A stretch of 7,969 bases of DNA from contig JAUVDF010000033.1 of assembly GCA_030595455.1 (NCBI GenBank), positions 1 to 7,969 on the forward strand. The letters run 5' to 3'. Positions 1-5,960 of the stretch are shown here, one piece after another (within the stretch, counting starts at the first letter, position 1; each line of letters starts with the position of its first letter). Below the pieces are notes generated by a model that made no database searches, had not been told where the DNA came from, and saw only the letters and a program-made list of their open reading frames with translations. Both the position numbers and the translations under genes were made by a program. Source of the stretch: Fidelibacterota bacterium. GTDB lineage: Bacteria > Fidelibacterota > UBA8477 > JABMPR01.

Positions 1-75
1 TTCATATTTCTTCTTGAAACGCCGTAAGGCTTTCTCAAATGGTTCATCACGTTTTACGGTTACCATTACTGACAT
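1..75 (-). CDS. rpsU: Ribosomal protein bS21, N-terminal part (cut by window edge)
   Basis: Component of the 30S subunit platform, close to the 3' end of 16S rRNA, where it helps mRNA engagement during initiation. Reading the minus strand from the ATG at 75 gives MSVMVTVKRDEPFEKALRRF followed by KKKYE. This matches the bS21 N-terminus, whose family core is (V/I)xVxxxEPFxxALRRFK. Only 25 codons are inside the window, while the full protein is usually about 55-70 residues. I chose the first ATG because a near-perfect SD (85-94) sits 9 nt upstream of it; the second ATG, three codons in, would be too far from that SD. The gene follows rpoD by 24 nt on the same strand, so co-transcription is likely. 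In E. coli these two genes also share an operon, but in the order rpsU-dnaG-rpoD; here the sigma gene comes first and dnaG is not between them. Confidence 0.92.
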   Translation of the reverse strand, partial: MSVMVTVKRDEPFEKALRRFKKKYE

Positions 76-84
76 AGTGCGATC

Positions 85-94
85 TCACCTCCTT
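85..94 (-). promoter_or_regulatory. Very strong Shine-Dalgarno site of rpsU
   Basis: Minus-strand AAGGAGGTGA, ten consecutive bases complementary to the usual 3' end of 16S rRNA, followed by 9 nt and the ATG at 75. It fills most of the short rpoD-rpsU gap. It is longer than any other ribosome binding site in the window and fixes the rpsU start. Confidence 0.85.
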
Positions 95-99
95 CTAAA

Positions 100-957
100 T
101 TAACCTAAATAGGTCTGCAGTTTACGACTACGGGATTTGTGTTGGAGACGCTTGATAGCTTTCTCCTTGATCTGACGAACACGTTCTCGTGTCAGGTGAA
201 ATTCTTCACCGATTTCATTGAGCGTAAGCGCATACTCACGATCAATACCAAAATACATACGAATCACTTCACGTTCCCGATCCTTCAAAGTATCGAGAGC
301 AGAGCGAATTTCTTTTTTTAATGAATCAGACATGAGATCGAAATCGGGAGCGTCTTGATGCTCATCCTCAATAACGTCCATGAGTGAATTTTTTTCTTCT
401 TCCTGAAAAGGCGCATCCAAAGAGTGATGGCGTTTTGAGATGCGAATCGCATCAGCCACTTCTTCTGGAGCCATATCAAGTTCTTTAGCGATTTCTCGCT
501 CAGTCGGTGTCCGTTCCAGTTTCTGCTCCAGACGATCTGAGGTCTTGGAGATTTTAGAAATGGTTCCAACCCGGTTCAAAGGCAGGCGAACAATACGAGA
601 GTGTTCGGCCAGGGCCTGGAGAATGGATTGACGAATCCACCAAACAGCGTAAGAGATAAATTTGAAACCACGGGTTTCATCAAAACGTTCAGCAGCCTTG
701 ATCAATCCCAGGTTGCCTTCGTTAATAAGATCTGTTAGTGGCAAGCCCTGTCCTTGATAATCTTTAGCGACAGAGACCACAAAACGAAGATTGGCTTCAG
801 TTAGTTTTTTAAGCGCAAGACGATCACCCTGCTTGACACGTTGGGCTAGCGAGATCTCATCTTTTGGGTCCAGTGGTTCATATTGACCAATCTCCTCAAG
901 ATATTTACTGAGGCTGCGATTTGTGTCTCCACCGATCCGTTTTACTTTCTTTGCCAT
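100..957 (-). CDS. rpoD: Primary RNA polymerase sigma factor, RpoD/SigA type (short form)
   Basis: Housekeeping sigma-70 factor that directs RNA polymerase to promoters. Domains in order along 285 residues: region 1.2 about 15-45 ([10 protein letters not shown]...LAQRVKQGD); region 2 about 49-125, including the core-binding stretch LIPDLxxEGNLGL-like [14 protein letters not shown] (75-88) and the -10 recognition helix [17 protein letters not shown] (96-112); region 3 from about 130 with the 3.2 finger around [10 protein letters not shown] (179-188); region 4 about 221-280, with the -35 helix-turn-helix ([20 protein letters not shown], 244-263). Region 1.1 and the large non-conserved insert of E. 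coli RpoD are absent, giving the short form seen in Bacteroidota and relatives. The start ATG has only a modest GGAG 3 nt upstream. rpsU follows 24 nt downstream. A stress sigma of the same family is possible, but the complete region 1.2, the canonical region 2.4 and the linkage to rpsU favour the primary factor. Confidence 0.96.
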   Translation of the reverse strand: MAKKVKRIGGDTNRSLSKYLEEIGQYEPLDPKDEISLAQRVKQGDRLALKKLTEANLRFVVSVAKDYQGQGLPLTDLINEGNLGLIKAAERFDETRGFKFISYAVWWIRQSILQALAEHSRIVRLPLNRVGTISKISKTSDRLEQKLERTPTEREIAKELDMAPEEVADAIRISKRHHSLDAPFQEEEKNSLMDVIEDEHQDAPDFDLMSDSLKKEIRSALDTLKDREREVIRMYFGIDREYALTLNEIGEEFHLTRERVRQIKEKAIKRLQHKSRSRKLQTYLG

Positions 958-1004
958 AGGCTCCTGCTCTTACTGCTCCGGCCACAATTGACCTAGAGCC
1001 TGCG

Positions 1005-1033
1005 AAATTAATTTTATACCCACCTGCTGTCAA
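1005..1033 (-). promoter_or_regulatory. Candidate sigma-70 promoter for rpoD-rpsU
   Basis: On the minus strand a perfect TTGACA (-35, 1033-1028) is followed by 17 nt and TAATTT (-10, 1010-1005), which keeps the three most conserved -10 bases (T, A and final T). The implied transcript would start about 40 nt upstream of the rpoD ATG. The -10 is weak by consensus. A better looking TATAAA (1019-1014) is only 9 nt from this -35, so the exact -10 is uncertain. Confidence 0.42.
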
Positions 1034-1037
1034 GCTA

Positions 1038-1049
1038 ATACATATGTAT
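1038..1049. promoter_or_regulatory. 12-bp perfect palindrome upstream of the rpoD promoter
   Basis: ATACATATGTAT is its own reverse complement. It ends 4 bp upstream of the candidate rpoD -35 box, a usual place for a regulator site. It lies in the 220-nt divergent region between rpoD and the methyltransferase gene, so it could affect either gene. A 12-bp AT-rich palindrome can occur by chance; no second copy was noticed in the window. Confidence 0.25.
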
Positions 1050-1177
1050 CTTAGGATTAAAAAAGGAGGATAAGTCATAATATTTTGTGGTAGATATCGA
1101 TTATTGAACAAGCAAGAAAAGTCTTTAAGGTGAGCCACAAAAATTCCACTTTGTAAGCTAAGTAAAAAAGGAAATAG

Positions 1178-1819
1178 ATGAGTTCAAATATTCAAGCACA
1201 GAATCATTTTTATGACGGATGGATTTACCGACAGTTTATTGATCCCTCTTTAGCAGGGATTCGACGGAGAATCGCGAAAATCGTTCCAGCTGGCAGCAGT
1301 GTTATTGATGTAGGCTGTGGGACGGGTGACCAATTATTATATATTGCCGATAAGATCAGTAATGGTATCTGTATCGAACTTTCAGATACCATGGTAAGAA
1401 CGGGAAAACAGCAGGCTGAGCGACAAGGGGTTAACAATTGTGAGTTTCACCTGGCAGATGCCACAGACTTATCCCATCTGGAAGATCAGACTTTTGACTT
1501 TGCCATGAGTAGTATGGTCATCCATGAAATGCCCGCCGAAAAAAGATTACCGGTCCTCAAAGAGATGAAGCGTTTGGGCAGGCAAATTATTCTGGTTGAC
1601 TGGATCAACCCACAACCCTCGCTCTGGAAACTGTTAGGGACTCATGCTGTAGAGTTCATGGCGGGTTGGGAGCACTATACCGGCTTTCGTTCATTTATGA
1701 AACAAGGTGGCATCCCAGCGCTGGCTGAGGCCAGTGGGCTTGAAATTATCGACACTCAAATCACAACCAAGGGTACAATTCAGCTCTGGCTTTGTCAGCA
1801 TAAGACTGAGACAGAATAA
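1178..1819 (+). CDS. Class I SAM-dependent methyltransferase, substrate unknown
   Basis: Soluble enzyme that should transfer a methyl group from S-adenosylmethionine to an unidentified acceptor. The 213-residue protein shows the Rossmann-type SAM site: motif I VIDVGCGTGD (42-51), the acidic end of strand 2 in CIELSD (65-70), LADATDL (92-98), and the motif IV region FDFAMSSMVIHEMP (106-119), followed by strand 5 IILVDW (137-142). The C-terminal part (about 164-190, YTGFRSFMKQGG...ASGLEI) resembles the substrate-cap end of UbiE/Methyltransf_11-like enzymes, but this does not name a substrate. The ATG has AAGGA 5 nt upstream (1168-1172). The acpH-like gene starts 9 nt after the stop, so the two are probably one transcript. 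I found no convincing promoter in the 220-nt divergent upstream region. Confidence 0.9.
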   Translation: MSSNIQAQNHFYDGWIYRQFIDPSLAGIRRRIAKIVPAGSSVIDVGCGTGDQLLYIADKISNGICIELSDTMVRTGKQQAERQGVNNCEFHLADATDLSHLEDQTFDFAMSSMVIHEMPAEKRLPVLKEMKRLGRQIILVDWINPQPSLWKLLGTHAVEFMAGWEHYTGFRSFMKQGGIPALAEASGLEIIDTQITTKGTIQLWLCQHKTETE

Positions 1820-1828
1820 GTAGTAAGC

Positions 1829-2413
1829 ATGAATTACTTGGCTCACCTCTACCTATCACCTGCCGATGATCTTTCCCGACTGGGAAATATTATGGGTGAT
1901 TTTACCCGTGGTGTGGATCAAACAACCCTGCCAGCTTCTGTGGTAGCCGGAATTCGGATGCATCAGCAAGTAGATGTGTTTACAGACTCACACCCAGTGG
2001 TTAGAGCGTTACGGAAACAATTTAGCCCGGACAGACGTCGGTTTGCCGGTGTGGCTCTGGATGTGGTCTTCGATCATTTTCTGATCAAGCATTGGTCCAC
2101 TTATTCTGATATGGAACTGGATGATTATGTTGCCGATTGTTACCACTCCTTATGGCGGGGCCGTGACTTGATGTCAGAGCGCATGGAGATGGTGATTAGC
2201 TGGATGATCAGTCGAAACTGGATTGGAACCTATTCAAAGCTTGAAGGGGTTGGCAGGGCTTTAGATGGTCTGGCAGGACGTCTAAAAATGCAGCACAACT
2301 TTCATGGTATTATTGATGAGGTTGAAGCAATGTACACTGACATTGAAGAGGGCTTTCTTGAGTTTTTCCCAGAACTCAATGCCTTTACAGAAGATTTGAA
2401 ATTGAACGAATAA
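1829..2413 (+). CDS. acpH: Acyl carrier protein phosphodiesterase (AcpH family)
   Basis: AcpH removes the 4'-phosphopantetheine arm from holo-ACP, giving apo-ACP, and so acts in prosthetic-group turnover of fatty acid synthesis. The 194-residue length matches E. coli AcpH (193). The alignment is recognisable along the chain: MNYLAHLYLS at the start (E. coli MNFLAHLHLA), GNIMGDFTRG (19-28), the core VVAGIRMHQQVDVFTD (38-53), and LDVVFDHFLIKHW (77-89, E. coli LDVMWDHFLSRHW). These Asp/His clusters are the metal-dependent phosphodiesterase residues expected in this HD-like fold; H5, D24, H45, D78, D82, H83 and H88 are all present. There is no good SD, and the start lies 9 nt after the methyltransferase stop, so translation may be coupled. 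Family membership is secure; activity on ACP here is inferred. Confidence 0.9.
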   Translation: MNYLAHLYLSPADDLSRLGNIMGDFTRGVDQTTLPASVVAGIRMHQQVDVFTDSHPVVRALRKQFSPDRRRFAGVALDVVFDHFLIKHWSTYSDMELDDYVADCYHSLWRGRDLMSERMEMVISWMISRNWIGTYSKLEGVGRALDGLAGRLKMQHNFHGIIDEVEAMYTDIEEGFLEFFPELNAFTEDLKLNE

Positions 2414-2474
2414 TTTAATAATCCATGATATAGATTTAGAATTATCCTGTTATCTTTACGAATAAAATTATTTG

Positions 2475-2480
2475 AGAGGA
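2475..2480 (+). promoter_or_regulatory. Ribosome binding site that sets the lipoprotein start at GTG 2487
   Basis: AGAGGA followed by AATAAA and GTG, a 6-nt spacing. The longer reading from the TTG at 2472 would translate through this site and put charged residues (RGNK) before the signal peptide, so the GTG is the better start. Confidence 0.7.
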
Positions 2481-2486
2481 AATAAA

Positions 2487-3218
2487 GTGAGAATACTAAT
2501 TATTGTAATAGCGGGCTTGAGTTTAATCGCCTGTGATTCAAAAGAGCGGGTAAAGGCTGGCGAGCCAGTACCCCCAATGGCGTCTCCAGTTGAGTCCAAC
2601 TCAGGGAGCCGCAAGGTCATGGTAGAAGAGGCCATTCATGCCAGTTCATACACCTATTTAAGGGTGACAGAGGATGGAAACGAATACTGGATTGCCACCG
2701 CCAAACAGCCCATCGAAAAAGGCATGACCGTATACTATGATCAGGGTCTTGAGATGAAAAAATTTACCAGCAAAGAAATAGATCGAACCTTTGACAGTAT
2801 CTGGTTTGTGGGCAAAATAAGCAGTGGCAGCAGTACCTCCGGGCAGAGAGCTGGAATGAGTGGATCAGGATCAAGCCGACCCCTGGCTCAAGATAAGTCC
2901 ATCTCGATTGAAAAAGCATCCGGCAGTGTCAGCGTTCAAGAACTTTACGCTGGCATGTCAAACTATCAGGGTAAGACCGTCAGTATCAGGGGCAAAGTAA
3001 CCAAGTTCAACACCAAGATCATGGGTCGCAACTGGGTCCATCTTCAGGATGGAACTTCTGAAGGTAATTACATTGATGTAACCATCACAACCAATGACGT
3101 AGTTAAGGTTGACGATGTCGTTATTTTTACTGGAAAAGTAACTTTGAATAAGGATTATGGTGCCGGCTATAAATATGATTTAATCATTGAGGATGCCGTA
3201 TTGTCAGCTGGCAGTTAA
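2487..3218 (+). CDS. Two-domain lipoprotein: NrfJ-like domain plus OB-fold-like domain
   Basis: Predicted 243-residue exported lipoprotein of unknown function. From the GTG start it has a classic signal peptide (MRILIIVIAGLSLIAC) with lipobox LIAC, lipidated Cys at 16. The next residue is Asp, which in E. coli would hold a lipoprotein in the inner membrane; whether that rule holds here is unknown. Residues about 45-109 (EAIHASSYTYLRV...YWIA...RTFDSIWFVGK) resemble the small periplasmic NrfJ-related domain known from cytochrome/nitrite-reductase contexts. A Ser/Gly-rich linker (about 112-131) follows. Residues about 148-238 (GKTVSIRGKV, then IMGRNWVHLQDGT, then GAGYKYDLIIEDA) look like the OB-fold nucleic-acid-binding-like domain often fused to it. 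Some homologues are labelled DNA-binding, but export makes DNA an unlikely target. It lies 73 nt after acpH with no clear promoter between. No cytochrome gene is nearby. Confidence 0.8.
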   Translation: MRILIIVIAGLSLIACDSKERVKAGEPVPPMASPVESNSGSRKVMVEEAIHASSYTYLRVTEDGNEYWIATAKQPIEKGMTVYYDQGLEMKKFTSKEIDRTFDSIWFVGKISSGSSTSGQRAGMSGSGSSRPLAQDKSISIEKASGSVSVQELYAGMSNYQGKTVSIRGKVTKFNTKIMGRNWVHLQDGTSEGNYIDVTITTNDVVKVDDVVIFTGKVTLNKDYGAGYKYDLIIEDAVLSAGS

Positions 3219-3243
3219 GCGAGCCGTTTTTAATCACTGATGA

Positions 3244-3272
3244 TTGCACACCGTAGAAACCACACTTAGATT
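3244..3272 (+). promoter_or_regulatory. Candidate promoter for aroQ, possibly giving a leaderless mRNA
   Basis: TTGCAC (3244-3249), 17 nt, then TAGATT (3267-3272, 4 of 6 matches to TATAAT). The -10 ends 6 nt before the aroQ ATG at 3279, so a transcript from it would begin at or within a base or two of the start codon. No SD is present upstream of that ATG. The -35 matches consensus in only three positions. Confidence 0.3.
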
Positions 3273-3278
3273 GCGCTC

Positions 3279-3749
3279 ATGACAGAAAAGCAGAAAACGA
3301 GCCCAGAGAGCAAACCGCGGATATTTATTATCCACGGCCCTAATCTGAATTTATTAGGGACTCGCGATCTAGAGCAATATGGAACCCTGACCTTAAGCAA
3401 GGTGAATACCGCCATTCGCAAGAAGGCCCGCGATCTGCACCTGGAGACTCGCATCATTCAGACCAACCATGAGGGTCGCATTATTGACCTGCTCCACCGC
3501 AGACGAAAGTGGGCAGATGGCTTTATTATCAATCCCGGGGCATTCACCCATTATTCCTACGCCATTCGCGATGCCATAGATGCAATTGCAACACCGGTTG
3601 TAGAAGTGCATTTATCAAATATTTATGAGCGCGAAGACTTTCGTAAAATCTCAGTTACCAAAGCAGTCTGTGCAGCTCAGTTTTATGGTAAAAAGGTGGA
3701 CTCCTATCTGGAAGCACTGGAATATTTGAAGGTAAATATTCAGAAGTAA
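3279..3749 (+). CDS. aroQ: 3-dehydroquinate dehydratase, type II
   Basis: Catalyses dehydration of 3-dehydroquinate to 3-dehydroshikimate, the third step of the shikimate pathway, as a cytosolic dodecamer in characterised members. The 156-residue protein is slightly longer than the usual ~145-150 because about 12 charged residues precede the first strand (RIFIIHGPNLNLLGTR, 14-29). Family landmarks are present: lid arginine R29 and catalytic tyrosine Y34 (TRDLEQYG), QTNHEGRIIDLL (61-72), INPGAFTH (84-91, with N85 and H91), and EVHLSN (109-114, with H111). The lid reads RDLEQYG rather than the commoner R-x-P-x-x-Y-G form, and RKIS (122-125) replaces the frequent RHHS. Catalytic residues look intact, so activity is expected. 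No other shikimate gene is in the window. The start lacks an SD (see the promoter candidate at 3244-3272). A palindromic repeat follows 11 nt after the stop. Confidence 0.95.
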   Translation: MTEKQKTSPESKPRIFIIHGPNLNLLGTRDLEQYGTLTLSKVNTAIRKKARDLHLETRIIQTNHEGRIIDLLHRRRKWADGFIINPGAFTHYSYAIRDAIDAIATPVVEVHLSNIYEREDFRKISVTKAVCAAQFYGKKVDSYLEALEYLKVNIQK

Positions 3750-3760
3750 AATCTTTAGAC

Positions 3761-3836
3761 CGTCATCCCGAGCGGAGTCGAGGGATACTGATAAATACAT
3801 TAAATACGATACCCCTCGACTCCGCTCGGGGTGACG
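3761..3836. repeat. Palindromic intergenic repeat (long hairpin, REP/MITE-like)
   Basis: Two arms, 3761-3787 and 3810-3836, are inverted copies over 27 bp with two differences: T3766 opposite G3831 (a U-G wobble in the plus-strand RNA) and A3785 opposite C3812. A 22-nt AT-rich spacer separates them. The arm core CCCGAGCGGAGTCGAGGG is GC-rich against AT-rich surroundings. I recognise close variants of this core as dispersed intergenic palindromes in many unrelated bacterial genomes and metagenome bins. No U-tract follows either arm, so it is not a canonical intrinsic terminator, though such a stem could still stop or stabilise the aroQ transcript. It contains no reading frame for a transposase. 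Confidence 0.85.
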
Positions 3837-3888
3837 AAACCAGCATACTATTTATCCTTAACCGCTAACTTCTAACCGAAGGTTTACA

Positions 3889-5289
3889 ATGCTATCAACC
3901 CTGGACTTCAGTATCATTATTTTATTCCTCGTAGGTATAACTGCCTATGGGATTTACAACAGTCGCTTTAACAAGACCTCGGAAGATTATTTTTTAGCAG
4001 GACGTGATATGCCCTGGTGGGCCGCCATGCTCTCCATTGTAGCCACGGAGACATCGGTATTAACCTTTATCAGTATTCCCGGACTAGCCTATCGCGATAA
4101 CTGGTTCTTTCTACAGTTGGCACTTGGTTATATTCTGGGTCGAATTTTGGTAAGTATCTTTTTATTACCGGCCTATTTCAAGGGTGGCATTACTTCCATC
4201 TATGAGGTTCTGGGTGAACGATTTGGGAAAAAAATTCAGAAGACCGCCTCTGGTGTTTTCCTGGTTACTCGTATTCTGGCAGATGGGATACGTTTTTTGG
4301 CAACGGCCGTTATTGTCCAGGTGGTTACTGGATGGTCGTTACCCGTCGCCGTTCTAATCATTGGTGTGGTAACGGTTATTTATACCCTGATGGGTGGGAT
4401 CAGAACCGTGGTTTGGGTAGATAGTTTTCAATTTGTGCTCTACCTGGGTGGTGGACTGCTGGCAATTTTCTATATCCTCGGTCATAGTGAGGCAAGTTTT
4501 GGAACCATGTTAGCCCAGTTGAATGACCAGGGAAAATTAGACATCGCAAGATGGGGCTGGGATTTATTCTCTAATCCCTGGCTCTTTTTCTCCGCTGTCT
4601 TTGGGGGCATGCTACTATCCTTCGCCTCCCATGGTGCAGACTATATGATGGTCCAGCGAGTTCTATCTGTAAGGGATTTGTCCGGCGCTAGAAAGGCGAT
4701 GATTGGGAGTGGCTTTTTTGTCTTTTTACAATTCGCTGTCTTCCTCTTAGCAGGATCATTGATTTATATTTATCTGGGAGGAGTTGAGCTGGAAAAGGAT
4801 CGAGAGTTTTCAACGTTTATAGTGAACGAACTTCCAACCGGTCTAAAGGGGTTACTTTTGGCTGGAGTTTTATCAGCGGCCATGTCTACATTGAGTTCAT
4901 CCATTAATTCCCTGGCTTCTTCAACCAGCACGGACTGGCTCGGCGGAAATGTCTCTATTAAGCAATCTAGACTCATTAGCCTTGGTTGGGCGATTGTTCT
5001 GATCGGAATTGCCCTGGTTTTTGATGAATCAGATAAGGCGATTGTGGTTATGGGTTTACAGATTGCCTCATTTACCTATGGAGGTTTACTGGGACTCTTT
5101 CTACTCACTAAAATTGATCGGGATTTTTCTCAGATCAGCTTAATGAGTGGCCTGATTGCCTCCATGCTGATTGTTTTTGTTTTGAAAGAAGTGGGCCTGG
5201 CCTGGACCTGGTTTATAGGGTTCTCAGTCCTGACCAATATGGTTGTAGTCTATGTCGTTGACTGGGCGGTCAAGCTCAGATCTGAGTAA
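3889..5289 (+). CDS. Sodium:solute symporter (SSS family), substrate unknown
   Basis: Inner-membrane secondary transporter expected to couple Na+ entry to uptake of a small solute. The 466 residues form about 13 hydrophobic segments (roughly 5-25, 43-67, 71-93, 120-146, 151-169, 178-198, 230-255, 272-297, 320-346, 361-379, 385-406, 414-433, 438-459). SSS landmarks: the GRDMPWW...ATETSVLTF...PGLAY stretch (38-68) forming the broken first core helix, MGGIRTVVWVDSFQ (168-181), and the Na+-site helix LSAAMSTLSSSINSLAS (328-344) with its Ser-rich face. Family members run about 450-550 residues, so this is complete but lacks a long C-terminal extension. GAAGG (3878-3882) sits 6 nt before the ATG. 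The gene stands alone after the palindromic repeat and converges with the gene ending at 5383. The substrate (sugar, amino acid, carboxylate) cannot be read from sequence or neighbours. Confidence 0.93.
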   Translation: MLSTLDFSIIILFLVGITAYGIYNSRFNKTSEDYFLAGRDMPWWAAMLSIVATETSVLTFISIPGLAYRDNWFFLQLALGYILGRILVSIFLLPAYFKGGITSIYEVLGERFGKKIQKTASGVFLVTRILADGIRFLATAVIVQVVTGWSLPVAVLIIGVVTVIYTLMGGIRTVVWVDSFQFVLYLGGGLLAIFYILGHSEASFGTMLAQLNDQGKLDIARWGWDLFSNPWLFFSAVFGGMLLSFASHGADYMMVQRVLSVRDLSGARKAMIGSGFFVFLQFAVFLLAGSLIYIYLGGVELEKDREFSTFIVNELPTGLKGLLLAGVLSAAMSTLSSSINSLASSTSTDWLGGNVSIKQSRLISLGWAIVLIGIALVFDESDKAIVVMGLQIASFTYGGLLGLFLLTKIDRDFSQISLMSGLIASMLIVFVLKEVGLAWTWFIGFSVLTNMVVVYVVDWAVKLRSE

Positions 5290-5332
5290 TCAGCTAACGA
5301 CACGAGGGTAACACTATGCGAGGATTAGCTGA
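5290..5332. repeat. Weak inverted repeat in the convergent gap after the symporter gene
   Basis: TCAGCTAA (5290-5297) and TTAGCTGA (5325-5332) are 8-bp perfect inverted copies with a 27-nt loop, beginning directly after the symporter stop. The gap (5290-5382) separates two converging genes, where a terminator is expected, but the stem is short, the loop long and no T-run follows. It may be chance. Confidence 0.2.
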
Positions 5333-5382
5333 ACTTCCATTGCTATTGCAATTACGTTCGCCTTACTCTGTTTCTAAAGCTA

Positions 5383-5916
5383 TTACCCTGAGACAGCAGC
5401 AACCACTACAACCACAATCGTCATCAACCAGATATTGATCCAGTGTTGCAAGTGAAGTCCAAGCAGCAAAAGAACATCGCGTTCCTCCGCTGAGAGATCT
5501 TTTGAGTTGTTTTCAATCACACCAGAACGATGAAAAGGTGAATCAACCCTGAAGGTAAATTGTTCTAGGGGCGAGTCGTCTTTCACCCAACTCCATACTC
5601 CACGAAAAAAATTGTAAGATCTGAAATAAAAGATTTTCCCACTCGTTAGCTCCAACTTGCTGCGTTGGAAGTCTTTCCAATGAAAACTAATTTTCCCAAG
5701 CGATTTTTCAGTTGAACCATCATAAATAGTCCAGAGCCTGTTGACTTTTCCGCTTGACCTGAAAAGGAGTTTTCGGTTTCCTATTTCTCCAGAACCATAA
5801 GAACTCCAAAGCCCCTTACGTTTTATCTTCCCACTAAGTTTTGGGCTTAATTGAAACTTAAAACTACCGGCAATAGAGTTTTCTCTTACCCAGGTAATGT
5901 TTTTGTTATCAGGCAT
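5383..5916 (-). CDS. Uncharacterised 177-aa protein with hydrophobic C-terminus, possible LURP-one/tubby-C-like fold
   Basis: I do not recognise a named family with certainty. The chain has eight Trp and many Lys/Arg and aromatic residues in alternating, strand-like stretches: LWSSYG (36-41), RKLLFRSSGKVNRLWTIYDG (48-67), LGKISFHWKDF (73-83), KLELTSGKIFYFRS (87-100), GVWSWVKDD (106-114). A helix rich in Leu follows (about 147-163, DVLLLLGLHLQHW), then MTIVVVVVAAVSG ending the protein. A beta-rich body with a hydrophobic C-terminal helix is the pattern of LURP-one/scramblase-like (tubby-C superfamily) proteins, in which that helix is buried in the barrel or near the membrane; this is inference only. 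It is probably a real gene: AGAAGGA (5932-5926) lies 9 nt before the ATG, and it follows the ABC permease gene by 44 nt on the same strand. That suggests co-transcription with the exporter and perhaps a membrane-linked role. Confidence 0.75.
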   Translation of the reverse strand: MPDNKNITWVRENSIAGSFKFQLSPKLSGKIKRKGLWSSYGSGEIGNRKLLFRSSGKVNRLWTIYDGSTEKSLGKISFHWKDFQRSKLELTSGKIFYFRSYNFFRGVWSWVKDDSPLEQFTFRVDSPFHRSGVIENNSKDLSAEERDVLLLLGLHLQHWINIWLMTIVVVVVAAVSG

Positions 5917-5960
5917 GACAAATATTCCTTCTCTTGCAATTATTAATATCTAGAAACTAG

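Noticed and set aside
905..1138. Minus-strand 77-codon frame overlapping the rpoD start
   Set aside because: It covers the rpoD promoter region and the rpoD 5' end out of frame, has no SD, and its composition resembles no protein family.
2472..2486. Upstream TTG start for the lipoprotein
   Set aside because: The SD AGAGGA would lie inside the coding region, while the GTG at 2487 is at ideal spacing and gives a standard signal peptide.
3823..3851. TACTAT as a -10 for the symporter promoter
   Set aside because: The position 16-18 nt upstream lies in the repeat arm and shows no -35 resemblance, so no promoter is claimed.
5275..5286. Perfect palindrome CTCAGATCTGAG at the end of the symporter gene
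   Set aside because: It lies inside the last codons before the stop, is only 12 bp with no loop, and is best explained as coding sequence.
5315..5437. Plus-strand 40-codon frame starting ATGCGAGGATTAGC with a GAGGG upstream
   Set aside because: Most of it is antisense to the C-terminal codons of the 177-aa gene, and the Gln/Ser-rich product looks like a shadow of that Val/Ala-coding stretch.
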